The notes under the pieces are model-generated. The model searched no databases. It was not told the DNA's origin and saw only the letters and a program-made list of their open reading frames with translations. A program made the translations under genes and the position numbers. Shown here piece after piece: positions 1-7,515 of a DNA stretch of 19,859 bases; within the stretch, counting starts at the first letter, position 1; every line of letters begins with the position of its first letter. The stretch spans positions 1-19,859 of the forward strand of contig JBBQGT010000060.1 in the NCBI GenBank assembly GCA_038323265.1, read 5' to 3'. The DNA comes from PNKC01 sp038323265 (GTDB lineage Bacteria; Chloroflexota; Dehalococcoidia; Tepidiformales; Tepidiformaceae).

Positions 1-749
1 GTCTTGAGGGCCATCACAACCTCCTCAAGCGAGGTGTTGCCCGCGCGTTCGCCGATACCGTTGATCGTCAACTCCACCTGGCGGGCGCCGTTCTGGATGG
101 CGGTCAGGGTATTGGCCGTGCAGAGACCCAGGTCGTTCTGACCGTGGAAGCTGACGCGGCACTTGTGGATGTTCGGCACGTTTTCGAAGAGCGCGCGGAA
201 CATCTGGGCTAGCTCTTCGGGGATCGCGTAGCCGACGGAGTCCGGGATGTTGATCGTTGTCGCGCCAGCATTGATGCATCGTTCGACGATCTGGTAGATG
301 AAGCGCGGGTCCGAGCGGGTGGCGTCCATGGGGCTGAACTCGACGTTGGAGGTGTACTTCGCGGCGTGCTTGACCATCGCCTCGGCCTGAGTGAGCACCT
401 GCTCGCGGTCCTTGTTCAGCTGGTGGGCCATCTGGATGTCGGAGCTATTGATAAAGACGTGGATGCGCGGGTCTGCGGCGTCTTTGATCGCTTCCCAGGC
501 AGTGTCAATGTCCGTGGTCACGGCGCGCGCGAGCGCACAAATCTGCGGGCCACGGACTTCGCGGGAGATCATCTTGACGGCTTCAAGGTCACCGGGCGTG
601 GAGCAGGGGAAGCCGGCTTCGATGATATCGACGCCGAGCTTTTCGAGTTGCTTAGCAATCTCCAGTTTTTCCTGGGGGGTGAACGCGCATCCGGCCGACT
701 GTTCACCGTCGCGCAGGGTGGTATCAAAGATGTAGATCTTTTCGCCCAT
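1..749 (-). CDS. leuA: 2-isopropylmalate synthase, N-terminal part (runs off the left edge)
   Basis: LeuA condenses acetyl-CoA with 2-oxoisovalerate, the first committed step of leucine synthesis in the cytoplasm. About 249 codons are visible. The start of the protein contains the DTTLRDGEQ signature (residues 9-17, metal ligand Asp14), followed by the TIM-barrel segments EAGFP, NIPDSVGY and NGIGERAGN. The residues line up without gaps with my memory of E. coli LeuA: Asp14, His202, position 204 and Asn238. Position 204 is normally the second His of an HCH motif but here is Gln (FHGQND). I chose ATG 749 over the in-frame ATG 758 because GAGAGG lies about 9 bases upstream of 749 and directly against 758. 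The C-terminal regulatory domain lies outside the window. The gene is divergent from the kinase gene at 1090 and has a long structured leader. Confidence 0.95.
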   Translation of the reverse strand, partial: MGEKIYIFDTTLRDGEQSAGCAFTPQEKLEIAKQLEKLGVDIIEAGFPCSTPGDLEAVKMISREVRGPQICALARAVTTDIDTAWEAIKDAADPRIHVFINSSDIQMAHQLNKDREQVLTQAEAMVKHAAKYTSNVEFSPMDATRSDPRFIYQIVERCINAGATTINIPDSVGYAIPEELAQMFRALFENVPNIHKCRVSFHGQNDLGLCTANTLTAIQNGARQVELTINGIGERAGNTSLEEVVMALK

Positions 750-912
750 GGGATTCATCCTCTCGTAGCCATTTTGGAGCGATCGCCTCGAAGAGTCGCG
801 GCGGGCACAAACAGTTCTCTTACTCTTACTTTCGGTTCGCGCCGAACTGTCTGCACCGAATACGCGGCAGTTGCGCGCGACAGGGAAGGAAAGCCGGGAA
901 GAGAAATGGGTT

Positions 913-969
913 CTAGAGCGCCAGATGGCGCGAAAGGGCGCGCCCCGGTGAGTCCGGGGCGAAGCGCAT
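913..969 (-). CDS. Possible leader peptide of leuA (18 codons)
   Basis: This short ORF in the leuA leader reads MRFAPDSPGRALSRHLAL and stops with TAG at 915-913. AAAGG lies just upstream of its ATG (969), though the spacing is short. An in-frame ATG at 1002 would make it 29 residues. Three of its last seven residues are Leu (one CTT, one CTG, one CTC). The ORF covers the hairpins described for 918-961, which is the arrangement expected of leucine attenuation. There is no run of consecutive Leu codons, so the call is weak and chance is possible. Confidence 0.2.
   Translation of the reverse strand: MRFAPDSPGRALSRHLAL
918..961 (-). promoter_or_regulatory. Overlapping hairpins in the leuA leader
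   Basis: There is a perfect 8-bp stem, CGCCCCGG at 941-948 paired with CCGGGGCG at 954-961 around a 5-base loop. A second hairpin pairs GCGCC (918-922) with GGCGC (927-931). CGCG at 929-932 can instead pair with CGCG at 939-942, which would disrupt both others. Alternative pairings of this kind fit an attenuator or a translation-linked switch. No true U-tract follows the hairpins on the minus strand, so classical intrinsic termination is not clear. No T-box consensus (GGTGGNACCGCG) was found. Confidence 0.3.
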
Positions 970-1011
970 TACCTTTCGAAGTCGTGCAACAGAGGTCTGC
1001 ATCGTGGAGAC

Positions 1012-1041
1012 AGTATCGGCGGGAGCGGCGGAGTTCTGCAA
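1012..1041 (-). promoter_or_regulatory. Weak candidate promoter for leuA
   Basis: On the minus strand TTGCAG (1041-1036), an 18-base spacer and GATACT (1017-1012) resemble a sigma-70 promoter. Only about half of the -35 and four of six -10 positions match consensus. It would start transcription near 1005, giving a leader of about 255 bases before the leuA ATG. Confidence 0.22.
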
Positions 1042-1089
1042 GGGGAGTTCGCTCAGAGGGCGCGCAGGCGCGGTGCGGGGCAGAATACG

Positions 1090-2121
1090 GTGATGTCGCC
1101 TGAACTTTCCGCCGAGCAGGAAGCCGTTTCACTGAAGGAGCGACGAGCAATCGTCGAGGTGCTCGACCGCTACGGGCTGACAATCACCGGCGAGCCGGAG
1201 CCTGTGGCGCTCTCGGTGAGCAACCGGAACTTCAAGGTACTGACGGATGACGGGCTGCGGTTCGTGCGTTTCCTGGCCAAGTCGCGAACGAGGGAGCGGC
1301 AGGAATTGGCATCCGAAGTCTGCGCGTTCGCGGCCGAGCATGGCATTCCGGTGGTTCCCGCCCAGGCCGATGCGAAGGGCAGGGAGCTTCATAGTCTGAG
1401 CAATCGCTTCTGGGCGGTCTATCCGTGGGTTGAAGGCGTGCATATGGAGCGCGGGGCTATCGGCCCAGCAGAAGCGGCAAAGGTCGGCGACATCCATGGG
1501 AGGCTGCACGCCGTGCTACGGCCGTTCGCCGACCCTCGCCTGCGCAGCGACACGAACGGATCGGTGTGGGACGAAGCGAAGAGTCTCGATGACCTTGGCC
1601 GGGTGGACGACCTGATTCGCTATAGCCCGTCTCCGGGTAGTGCGCAGCTGCGACTACAGGAGCAGATCCGGCAGATCATGGCGCTTATCGATTCGCCAAG
1701 CTCTCGTCCGGCAACAGACTTTTCGGGCGTGGACAGAGCAGTGTGCCACGGCGATTTTCACGAGCGAAACCTGATTATGGACGCGGCTGGCGACCTGCGG
1801 GCTGTCGTCGATTGGGAGATGGTGGCTCTGCTGCCGCCCGTCTTCGAGGTGCTGCGCGCCGCTTCGTTCATGGGTTTGCTTGGGCCGGGGCTGTTGGAGG
1901 CCTACATGGCAGGCTATCGCCGGCACTCCGAGTTGGAACAGTGCGAAGAAGGCGTAGAGATGTGGTGGCAGAGCCAACTGCACAACACGTGGGTCTACCG
2001 GGCGCGCTTCATCGAAGGGAACCGGGCGGTCGGCGAGTTTCTGGAGGACCACTTCGCGATGATCATGCAGTTCGCGAACCCCGCTTTCCGCGCGCAGGTG
2101 GCTACCCGTTTGCTCGGCTAA
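1090..2121 (+). CDS. Phosphotransferase of the APH / homoserine kinase II fold
   Basis: This 343-residue cytoplasmic protein has the hallmarks of the aminoglycoside-phosphotransferase-like kinase fold. The catalytic loop HGDFHERNLIMD is near residues 220-231 (catalytic Asp plus downstream Asn), and the metal-binding segment VVDWE is near 239-243. The N-terminal lobe has VSNRNFKVLTDDGLRFVRF, the usual strand-turn-strand of this fold. Length and motifs fit homoserine kinase type II (ThrB2), the SrkA/RdoA protein kinase family, or a choline/fructosamine-type kinase. The substrate cannot be decided from sequence, although the divergent leuA gives mild support to an amino-acid kinase role. The start could be GTG 1090, with GGGG 9 bases upstream, or ATG 1093. 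The gene stands alone; the next gene on this strand is about 450 bases away. Confidence 0.85.
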   Translation: MMSPELSAEQEAVSLKERRAIVEVLDRYGLTITGEPEPVALSVSNRNFKVLTDDGLRFVRFLAKSRTRERQELASEVCAFAAEHGIPVVPAQADAKGRELHSLSNRFWAVYPWVEGVHMERGAIGPAEAAKVGDIHGRLHAVLRPFADPRLRSDTNGSVWDEAKSLDDLGRVDDLIRYSPSPGSAQLRLQEQIRQIMALIDSPSSRPATDFSGVDRAVCHGDFHERNLIMDAAGDLRAVVDWEMVALLPPVFEVLRAASFMGLLGPGLLEAYMAGYRRHSELEQCEEGVEMWWQSQLHNTWVYRARFIEGNRAVGEFLEDHFAMIMQFANPAFRAQVATRLLG

Positions 2122-2124
2122 CTC

Positions 2125-2440
2125 TTAGCCACCGCGGTAGTCTCGATTCAAATTGCGGTCGTCGAGCCTGGAGTGGGCTTCGGCCGGACGCTGGGGATGC
2201 TCCGAAGTTGGGCTGGTGACGGTGCGCGAATCTTCGATCGCCCGGACCACGCGCAGACCGGATTCGCGCGGTTCCATATTGGTCACGGTCTGGCGGATAG
2301 CGTCGCCGACGGGAATTGGCAGCCTGGTGGGTCAAGTGCGCTGCCTCGCGGCGGACGATTCGTCCAGTGGCTGCTTCCACTACCCATTCCACCCTTTCGC
2401 TCCGATCGACGTGCGTTGTTGGCCGGGTGGGGGTAGTCAT
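2125..2440 (-). pseudogene. Short hypothetical gene with an apparent frameshift
   Basis: Reading the minus strand, ATG at 2440 follows GGAG with a good 5-base spacing and opens a frame beginning MTTPTRPTTHVDRSERVEWV and continuing VEAATGRIVRREAAHLTHQ. After about 2331 this frame becomes Arg-rich and implausible. Meanwhile the neighbouring frame (codon starts offset by one base) becomes protein-like, with PIPVGDAIRQTV and MEPRESGLRVVRAIEDSRTV, and ends at TAA 2127-2125. The second frame is closed upstream by TGA at 2334-2332, so the switch would fall between about 2331 and 2290. Joined, the product would be about 105 residues, hydrophilic and without a domain I recognise. It may be a real pseudogene, a sequencing or assembly indel, or a chance pattern. 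The remaining 137 bases to ychF show nothing clear. Confidence 0.35.
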
Positions 2441-2577
2441 GCCATCTCCGTTTCTGTGCAAGCACAGGGTGCGGCCGAGCCGGCGGCGTCAACAGGGTCT
2501 TTGCGCCCGGCGAAGGGAGCCATTCGGCCCTATTTGAGGCCCGTTACGCTTAGCTTTGGCTCCTGTACCCTCGGTGG

Positions 2578-3675
2578 ATGCAGCTTGGCATCATCGGACT
2601 CGCCCGTTCGGGCAAGACCACGGTATTCAACGCCGTTACGCGAGGCACGGCGCAGGTTGGCGCGTACAGCGCCAGCACGCAGCCAAACGTGGGCGTAGTG
2701 AACGTTCCAGATGAGCGCGTAGACCGCCTGAGTGAGATGTACAAGCCAAAGAAGACGACCTACGCCACCATCCAGTACGTTGATTTCCCGGCGGCCGGCG
2801 AATCGTTTGGCAAGGGCGAAGGGCCGGCCGGGAAGTTCATCAACGAATTGGCGCGGATGGATACGCTAATTCACGTGGTGCGCGCCTTCGAAGATGAAAC
2901 CGTGCCCCACCCCGAAGTGAGCATCGACCCGGCGCGCGACATCGCCACCATGGATCTTGAACTGGCGTTCGCCGACCTGGCGATCATCGAAAAGCGGCTA
3001 CAGAGGATTGATGCCGAGATGCGCTCGATCAAGGCTGGCGAACGGGACGTGCTGCAACGCAACAAGGATGTGTTAACGCGGATGAAGGCGGGCCTCGAAA
3101 ACGAAGTGCCGATCCGCGAGCAGGGGCTGAGCGAAGAGGACTGGCGGGCACTTGAGGGTTCGCAGTTCCTGACTGCCGCGCCGTTCCTGGTGGTGGTAAA
3201 CATTGGCGAGGATGAACTGGCGCGGCGGGCCGAACTGGAAGGGCAGTACCGGGCCGCTCACCAGCGCCCGAACCGGGACGTGGCGGTGTTCTGCGGAAAG
3301 TTCGAAATGGAACTGAACGACCTGGGCGAGGACGAGGCTGCCGAGTTCCGGGAGTCGGTGGGGGTGACGGAGAGCGGTATGGCGGGGGCGATCCGCATTA
3401 GCTATCAACTGCTGGGGCTGATCAGCTTCTTGACCGCCGGGCCGGATGAATGCCGCGCCTGGACGGTGCCCGAAGGTTCGACCGCACCGGAAGCGGCCGG
3501 GAAGATCCACAGTGACCTCCGAAGGGGATTCATTCGCGCGGAGGTGATCAAGTTCGAGGACTTGATGGCTGCCGGGAGCGAGGCCGAAGCAAAGAAGCGC
3601 GGTGTCCTTCGCACAGAAGGCAAACAGTATGTTGTGCACGACGGAGACATCCTAAACATCCTCTTCAACGTATAA
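2578..3675 (+). CDS. ychF: YchF/OLA1-type P-loop NTPase, divergent
   Basis: YchF-type Obg-family proteins bind nucleotide (usually ATP), associate with ribosomes and respond to oxidative stress. The protein is 365 residues, near the usual 363. The N-terminal P-loop is GLARSGKTT (residues 7-15) where standard YchF has GLPNVGKST. The G3 region reads VDFPAAG rather than VDIAGLV, and the G4 region VVVNIGED lacks NKxD, as expected for the family. The middle holds a helical coiled-coil-like insert (about 120-200). The C-terminal TGS/DUF933 domain (about 289-365: RAWTVPEGSTAPEAAGKIH, GFIRAEVI, YVVHDGDILNILFNV) is textbook and secures the assignment. ATG 2578 begins directly at the conserved first strand. 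The only ribosome-site hint is a GGTGG touching it. Confidence 0.9.
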   Translation: MQLGIIGLARSGKTTVFNAVTRGTAQVGAYSASTQPNVGVVNVPDERVDRLSEMYKPKKTTYATIQYVDFPAAGESFGKGEGPAGKFINELARMDTLIHVVRAFEDETVPHPEVSIDPARDIATMDLELAFADLAIIEKRLQRIDAEMRSIKAGERDVLQRNKDVLTRMKAGLENEVPIREQGLSEEDWRALEGSQFLTAAPFLVVVNIGEDELARRAELEGQYRAAHQRPNRDVAVFCGKFEMELNDLGEDEAAEFRESVGVTESGMAGAIRISYQLLGLISFLTAGPDECRAWTVPEGSTAPEAAGKIHSDLRRGFIRAEVIKFEDLMAAGSEAEAKKRGVLRTEGKQYVVHDGDILNILFNV

Positions 3676-3709
3676 GCTGGGAACGCCAAATCCGTTAGCG
3701 TCGCACGAA

Positions 3710-3738
3710 TTGACGCAGTGGCGGCCGCTCCGAATAAT
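3710..3738 (+). promoter_or_regulatory. Sigma-70-type promoter of the ABC importer operon
   Basis: TTGACG (3710-3715) and AATAAT (3733-3738) are separated by exactly 17 bases, each one or two changes from consensus. Transcription would start near 3745, giving a leader of about 57 bases. GGGAGG at 3783-3788 and AGAAGAG at 3791-3797 lie before the ATG at 3802. Confidence 0.6.
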
Positions 3739-3801
3739 CAGGCACGATGGGCGGCGTGCGCGCAGGATGTTGCGCTGCATGTGGGAGGCTAGAAGAGTCC
3801 G

Positions 3802-4749
3802 ATGGCGCCATACGTTGTCAAACGCGTCCTTTTTTCCCTGCTCGTCCTGGGGGTGATCAGCATCGTGGTGTTCTCCGCCGTCCGCCTCATTCCTGGGGAC
3901 GTCTGCCACATCGTGCTCCAAACGCCGGATGTGCAGCAGTCCCAGTGTGACGCGATCAACAAAGAACTGGGGATCGACCAGCCGGTTGTGACGCAGTACT
4001 TCAAGTACATGGGCGGCGTGCTGAAGGGCGACTTCGGGAAGTCTTTGATTACGAAGCGGGATGTCTTCGGCGAGATGAAGGACCGCATCCCGCTGACTGT
4101 GGAACTGACGCTGCTTTCGACCATTTTCGCGCTTGCGCTGGCGCTGCCGATCGGTGTGATTTCAGCGATCAAGCAGGACACGGCATGGGACTACGTATTG
4201 CGCTTCACGACGATCGGCTGGCTGAGCATCCCGTCGTTCTGGCTGGGGACGATGCTCATCGTCTTTCCGTCGACGTGGTGGAACTACGGGCCGCCGGTGG
4301 GCTATGTGAATATCTGGCAGGACCCGTTCAAAAACATTGAGCAGCTGTACTTGCCGGCGATTTCGCTGGGCCTGGCGTTGAGCGCTAGTTTGGCCCGCAT
4401 CACCCGCTCTTCAATGCTGGAAGTGTTGAGGCAGGACTACATTCGAACGGCGCGCGCCAAAGGCCTGAGGGGGAACGTGGTGGTGGTCCGCCATGCGCTG
4501 CGAAACGCGGCGATCCCGGTGACAACACTCTTCGGGTTGCAGGTTGGCGTGCTGTTTGGCGGTACAGTGGTGCTCGAATCGATCTTCAGCTTGCCGGGGC
4601 TTGGCGGGCTGACGCTGAGTGCGGTGCGCGCGAAGGATTACTCCCAGGTGCAGGGCCTGGTCTTGTTCTTTGCAACCATCCTCGTGCTTCTCAACCTGCT
4701 GGTGGACCTCAGCTACGCCTGGATTGACCCGCGGATCAGGTATTCATAA
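3802..4749 (+). CDS. ABC importer permease, DppB/OppB type
   Basis: This is an inner-membrane permease of the peptide/nickel ABC importer class (BPD_transp_1 domain), 315 residues, the usual length. The N-terminus MAPYVVKRVLFSLLVLGVIS leads into the first membrane helix, followed by a periplasmic stretch starting RLIPGDVCHIVLQ, typical of DppB. About five further hydrophobic segments follow. The EAA loop that docks on the ATPase is DYIRTARAKGLRGNVVVVRHALRNAA, near residues 211-236. The end has VDLSYAWIDPRIRYS, another family mark. It is the first gene of an operon: its stop codon overlaps the next start by one base (TAATG), which implies translational coupling. The substrate cannot be told from sequence; oligopeptide, dipeptide or another class-5 ligand is possible. 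Confidence 0.92.
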   Translation: MAPYVVKRVLFSLLVLGVISIVVFSAVRLIPGDVCHIVLQTPDVQQSQCDAINKELGIDQPVVTQYFKYMGGVLKGDFGKSLITKRDVFGEMKDRIPLTVELTLLSTIFALALALPIGVISAIKQDTAWDYVLRFTTIGWLSIPSFWLGTMLIVFPSTWWNYGPPVGYVNIWQDPFKNIEQLYLPAISLGLALSASLARITRSSMLEVLRQDYIRTARAKGLRGNVVVVRHALRNAAIPVTTLFGLQVGVLFGGTVVLESIFSLPGLGGLTLSAVRAKDYSQVQGLVLFFATILVLLNLLVDLSYAWIDPRIRYS

Positions 4750-5672
4750 TGAGCTCAATGGCTGAAACCGCCCGCCCTACTCCGACAATCGAGCTTCGCC
4801 AGCGGCAGGGGCCGATGAAGCGTCTTTGGCGAGTAGCAAGGAACAAGCCGATCGGCGCGCTGGCGGGCGTCGTCTGTGTTCTGTTGATTTTGATTGCGAT
4901 TTTTGCGGGCCAACTCACTCCACATCCGGTGGATGAGCAGGCCTTTCCGCGCCTGCAGTCGCCCTCCTTCACCTATCCGATGGGCACAGACAACCTGTTC
5001 CGCGACATGTTCAGCCGAATCCTGGTTGGCAGCCGGATTTCGCTGGGCGTAGGCTTTGCAGCCGTGTTCGTGGGGACCATTATTGGCGCATTCTTGGGGA
5101 TGGTGGGCGGCTACCTCGGCGGCTGGGTCGATCTGCTAATCGGTCGGTTGCTGGACGTAATGCTGGGCTTTCCGCCGCTCGTCTTCCTCATTTTCTTTCT
5201 TTCGATTTTCAACAACCAGGGTGGCTACAGTCTGAAGTCGTTCCTGCTGATCAGCGTGGCGATCGGCGTGATCATCGCGCCCACAACGGCACGCATTGTG
5301 CGAGGCGCGGTGCTAAGCATTCGCAACCTGCAGTACATCGAAGCGGCGCAGAGCATCGGGAACACGACGCCGCGGATCATGATGCGGCACGTCCTGCCGA
5401 ACGTTGTGGCGCCGATCATCGTTATTGCCAGCATTCAAATTGGGAACGCGATCCTGGCCGAGGCGGCGTTGAGCTTCCTGGGCCTGGGAATCGCCAGCGC
5501 AACGCATCCCAGTTGGGGGGCGATGTTGCAGGACACGCGAGCGGTGTGGCAGCAGGCCTGGTGGACAGCGTTCATGCCGGGTCTGGCAATAAGCCTCGCC
5601 GTGTTGAGCTTTAACCTATTTGGTGATGCACTACGGGACGTACTGGATCCGAGACTGCGCTCCGGATCGTAA
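4749..5672 (+). CDS. ABC importer permease, DppC/OppC type
   Basis: This is the second permease of the importer, 307 residues. It has the OppC-type N-terminal region: a hydrophilic start, then RNKPIGALAGVVCVLLILIAIFAG as the first membrane helix, and LQSPSFTYPMGTDNLFRDMFSRI, the conserved 'GTDxxGRD' region in slightly altered form. The ATPase-docking EAA loop QYIEAAQSIGNTTPRIMMRHVLPNVVAP lies near residues 195-222. The end reads FGDALRDVLDPRLRSGS, matching the family. It overlaps the previous gene by one base and pairs with that product as the membrane channel. A second in-frame ATG at 4758 is possible, but 4749 fits the coupled arrangement. Confidence 0.92.
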   Translation: MSSMAETARPTPTIELRQRQGPMKRLWRVARNKPIGALAGVVCVLLILIAIFAGQLTPHPVDEQAFPRLQSPSFTYPMGTDNLFRDMFSRILVGSRISLGVGFAAVFVGTIIGAFLGMVGGYLGGWVDLLIGRLLDVMLGFPPLVFLIFFLSIFNNQGGYSLKSFLLISVAIGVIIAPTTARIVRGAVLSIRNLQYIEAAQSIGNTTPRIMMRHVLPNVVAPIIVIASIQIGNAILAEAALSFLGLGIASATHPSWGAMLQDTRAVWQQAWWTAFMPGLAISLAVLSFNLFGDALRDVLDPRLRSGS

Positions 5673-5688
5673 CAATAGGGAACCACTG

Positions 5689-5706
5689 CGCCCATAAGGG
5701 CGTTTT
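5689..5706 (+). promoter_or_regulatory. Hairpin with short T-run between permease and binding-protein genes
   Basis: CGCCC (5689-5693), loop ATAA, GGGCG (5698-5702) and TTTT (5703-5706) form a small terminator-like hairpin only about 20 bases before the binding-protein start. Hairpins in this position often set unequal levels of permease and binding-protein mRNA by partial termination or by protecting RNA ends. The 5-bp stem is short, so full termination is unlikely. Confidence 0.35.
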
Positions 5707-5725
5707 GAGGGGGAAGAACAAAGGT

Positions 5726-7432
5726 ATGGAAGAAAACTCGAATTATTGGCTGCGCCGCAAGGTGAGCCGCCGCACAACAATCCAGGGCGCTGCGCTTGCT
5801 GGCGTTGGTGCGGGCGCCTTCGCTCTCGTCGGTTGCGGCGACGATGACGACAAGCCCGCCGCGACGACGAAGCCCGGCGGGACCGGCACCGGCACGGCAG
5901 CTTCGCCGACAGCTGTAGCGAAGACCCCGAAGCCGGGTGGCACTCTAAGTGTGACCCTGCCGGCCATTAACCCGGTGCTGGACCCGTATACAGTTACCTC
6001 GTTTCAGACGGCCTACGTTAACGGCCTGAGCTACAGCAAGCTCTTGCGCTTCAAGGCGGGGACCCCAGACATCGCTCCCGCTGACAACTCGATGGAACCG
6101 GACCTGGCGGACAAGCTCCCGGAACAGGCGGACCCGCTGACCTATACGTTCAAGATCAAGGCGAACGCCAAGTTCCACAACGGCCGCGCAGTCACCTCGG
6201 AAGACATCCGCTACGCGTTCGACCGCTATCTGAACTATGAGAAGTCCGTGCATAAGACTGGGCTCGGCTTCATCGACAAGATGGAAACGCCAGACGCGCA
6301 GACGTTCAAGATGACGACAAAGACGCCGTACGCGGACACGGTCTCGTATCTCGGCGGCAACCTGGGGGCGTGGATCTCGCCGAAGGAGCACGCGGAATCG
6401 GCCGAAGCGACGACAAAAATGCTCGGTTCGGGGCCGTTCCTGCACACGGACACGCAGGCCGGCGTGAGCCTGGGATTCAAAAAGAACCCGGACTATTTCG
6501 ACAAGCCGTACCCGTACTTTGACGAACTGAAGATGTTCGGCGTCACAGACCCGTCGAAGCGCGTCGCGGACTTCTCCTCGAAGCAGGTTGACCTGAGCTG
6601 GCTGATGCTGCCGGACCCACGCGATCAGACGAAGAAGCAGCGCCCGGACGCCAAGTTCGAAGAGACGCAGGGGATTGGCGGCTACATCTACGTACGCACG
6701 GACAAGCCTCCGTTCAACGACAAGCGCGTGCGCCAGGCGATCAGCATGGCGCTCGACCGCAAGGCGATCAGCGACGCGATTTCGAAGGGCGAAGGGGAGC
6801 CCGACCAGCTGTATTACATCGGCTATCCGTTCGCCCGCAAGCCCAAGGACCTGCCGCAGGGCAAGTACTGGGAGAAGAATATCGCCGAAGCGAAAAAGCT
6901 GATGTCCGCCGCGATTGGCGAAGGCAAGACGATCGATACGACGTGGAGCCACGCCGATATCACGGCGTACGGCCAAGAGTACCTGGACGTTGCCACGCTT
7001 TCGCAGAACCAGTTGAAGCAGATCGGCATCAACATCACGGACAACACCCAGGCGTACGCGACGAGCTACCTGACGACGACCTACCAGGGCAACTACGAAG
7101 GCATGGGCCACAGCCCGCGCGCCATTTCGTACTACTTGGACTTCATCACCGAACGGTTCACGATGAAGCCGAAGCGAGGCCGCATCAACCTGAGCTACGT
7201 GAACGACCCGAAGCTCGAGGACCTGATGGACAAGCAGCGCGGGCAGCTCAAGCTGGAAGAACGGCTCGGCACCATTAAGCAGATCGAAGAACTGGTCGCC
7301 GAAGAGCAGTACGAGATCTACTTCAACACCGACACCCGGACATACTTCTGGAACCCGGACATCATGAACTATCGGCCAACCACCTGGTTCCCCTACACCC
7401 ACCTGATGAAGGCCTGGCGCGACAAGGCATAA
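5726..7432 (+). CDS. Family 5 extracellular solute-binding lipoprotein (Tat-type signal)
   Basis: This protein captures the ligand for the importer encoded upstream (SBP_bac_5 family, PF00496). The N-terminus has a twin-arginine motif (SRRTTI, Arg15-Arg16), a hydrophobic stretch, then the lipobox LVGC with Cys37 as the likely lipidated residue. A DDDD-containing Thr/Gly/Pro/Ala-rich linker (38-72) tethers the domain to the membrane. The family core follows: GGTLSVTL, LTYTFKIKANAKFHNGRAVTSEDIRYAFDRY, and PPFNDKRVRQAISMALDRKAI. I chose ATG 5726, preceded by GAGGGGGA about 12 bases upstream; a TTG at 5705 would add seven residues. A Tat signal on a lipoprotein implies export in a folded state. 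It is the last operon gene, closed by the terminator at 7458-7493. No ATPase genes adjoin it. Confidence 0.93.
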   Translation: MEENSNYWLRRKVSRRTTIQGAALAGVGAGAFALVGCGDDDDKPAATTKPGGTGTGTAASPTAVAKTPKPGGTLSVTLPAINPVLDPYTVTSFQTAYVNGLSYSKLLRFKAGTPDIAPADNSMEPDLADKLPEQADPLTYTFKIKANAKFHNGRAVTSEDIRYAFDRYLNYEKSVHKTGLGFIDKMETPDAQTFKMTTKTPYADTVSYLGGNLGAWISPKEHAESAEATTKMLGSGPFLHTDTQAGVSLGFKKNPDYFDKPYPYFDELKMFGVTDPSKRVADFSSKQVDLSWLMLPDPRDQTKKQRPDAKFEETQGIGGYIYVRTDKPPFNDKRVRQAISMALDRKAISDAISKGEGEPDQLYYIGYPFARKPKDLPQGKYWEKNIAEAKKLMSAAIGEGKTIDTTWSHADITAYGQEYLDVATLSQNQLKQIGINITDNTQAYATSYLTTTYQGNYEGMGHSPRAISYYLDFITERFTMKPKRGRINLSYVNDPKLEDLMDKQRGQLKLEERLGTIKQIEELVAEEQYEIYFNTDTRTYFWNPDIMNYRPTTWFPYTHLMKAWRDKA

Positions 7433-7457
7433 GCCTTCGCAACAGCTCTCAATCAGT

Positions 7458-7493
7458 AAAAGAGGCCCTCCGAGAAATCGGAGGGCCTCTTTT
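7458..7493. terminator. Strong bidirectional intrinsic terminator
   Basis: A perfect 13-bp stem (7461-7473 with 7478-7490) closes a GAAA loop. AAA on the left and TTT on the right extend it to 16 bp. T-rich tracts follow on both strands (TTTTCTTT on plus, TTTTACTG on minus). It sits between the convergent binding-protein gene and ogt, so it probably ends both operons. Confidence 0.93.
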
Positions 7494-7515
7494 CTTTGAG
7501 GACCGGGCTGAGACT

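Noticed and set aside
835..847. LexA-like inverted repeat GTTCG-N3-CGAAC
   Set aside because: The half-sites are in the opposite order to the Gram-positive LexA box (CGAAC-N4-GTTCG) and the spacing is wrong.
750..1089. T-box riboswitch upstream of leuA
   Set aside because: No conserved T-box antiterminator sequence and no Leu specifier loop could be identified on the minus strand.
5945..7402. 485-codon minus-strand open frame
   Set aside because: It is fully antisense to the solute-binding protein gene, is rich in Arg/Val/Leu without motifs, and reflects the GC bias of the real gene.
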